Shown here: piece after piece, positions 22,225-22,225 of the stretch
Layout: every line of letters starts with the position of its first letter
Numbering within the stretch: position 1 is the stretch's first letter
From: Bacteroides sp.
Lineage (GTDB): Bacteria; Bacteroidota; Bacteroidia; Bacteroidales; Bacteroidaceae
Reading direction: 5' to 3'
Length of the DNA stretch: 22,225 bases
Assembly: GCA_019414665.1 (NCBI GenBank)
Contig: DXLO01000032.1
Location: 1 to 22,225, forward strand
The notes under the pieces: model-generated
What the model was told of the DNA's origin: nothing
Databases searched by the model: none
The model's input: only the letters and a program-made list of their open reading frames with translations
Made by a program: the position numbers and the translations under genes

Positions 22225-22225
22225 T

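Noticed and set aside
1..22225. Transposon interpretation of the terminal inverted repeats
   Set aside because: No transposase, integrase or mobility gene is present, and the interior includes ftsX, uppP, truB, queA and folK, which are core genes.
1..22225. tRNA, rRNA or CRISPR array
   Set aside because: I saw no tRNA-like T-arm or acceptor pairing, no rRNA sequence and no regularly spaced repeats inside the window.

Overview
The window looks like a chromosomal segment of a gut Bacteroidales bacterium, most likely Bacteroides or Phocaeicola. The evidence is the repeated Bacteroidota-type -7 boxes (TAnnTTTG) ahead of gene starts, the many lipobox signal peptides, a PA14-containing GH3 glycosidase, a succinyl-CoA:acetate-type CoA-transferase, a DUF3098 gene next to ftsX, and a DUF3244 gene grouped with streptopain-like (C10) proteases under a TPR/HTH membrane regulator. 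I name no species.

Layout. Bases 1-52 and 22171-22222 are perfect inverted copies of each other, so the window is bounded by an inverted repeat. From left to right: an ABC-F ATPase (+) with a long, foldable leader; a convergent GH3 lipoprotein glycosidase (-); a CoA-transferase and a small membrane protein (-, probably one unit); then a + strand housekeeping block. That block has miaB and an FKBP isomerase; a lone PspC-domain gene on the minus strand; and a tight run of zinc-ribbon methyltransferase, ftsX, DUF3098, uppP, truB, queA and folK. The run covers cell division, recycling of the envelope lipid carrier, tRNA modification and folate synthesis, with gaps of a few bases.

The right third (14355-22106) is accessory and all on the minus strand. 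A membrane-anchored TPR/coiled-coil/HTH regulator is followed, after its own promoter region, by an apparent operon: DUF3244 secreted protein, C10-type cysteine protease lipoprotein, a C10 homologue that has lost its catalytic Cys and His, a second C10-type lipoprotein with Cys and His intact, and a lipoprotein of unknown function. Each C10 protein has a lipobox, a Spi-like prodomain and a Ser-Arg just ahead of the predicted mature domain. I infer a surface-tethered protease/pseudoprotease system in which Arg-specific cleavage frees the mature enzymes and the dead paralogue or the last lipoprotein may modulate them.

The most interesting items are the dead protease between two seemingly live ones, the shared Ser-Arg junction, the bounding inverted repeat with a large hairpin beside it, the alternative hairpins ahead of the ABC-F gene, and a possible small RNA between the minus-strand membrane-protein gene and miaB.
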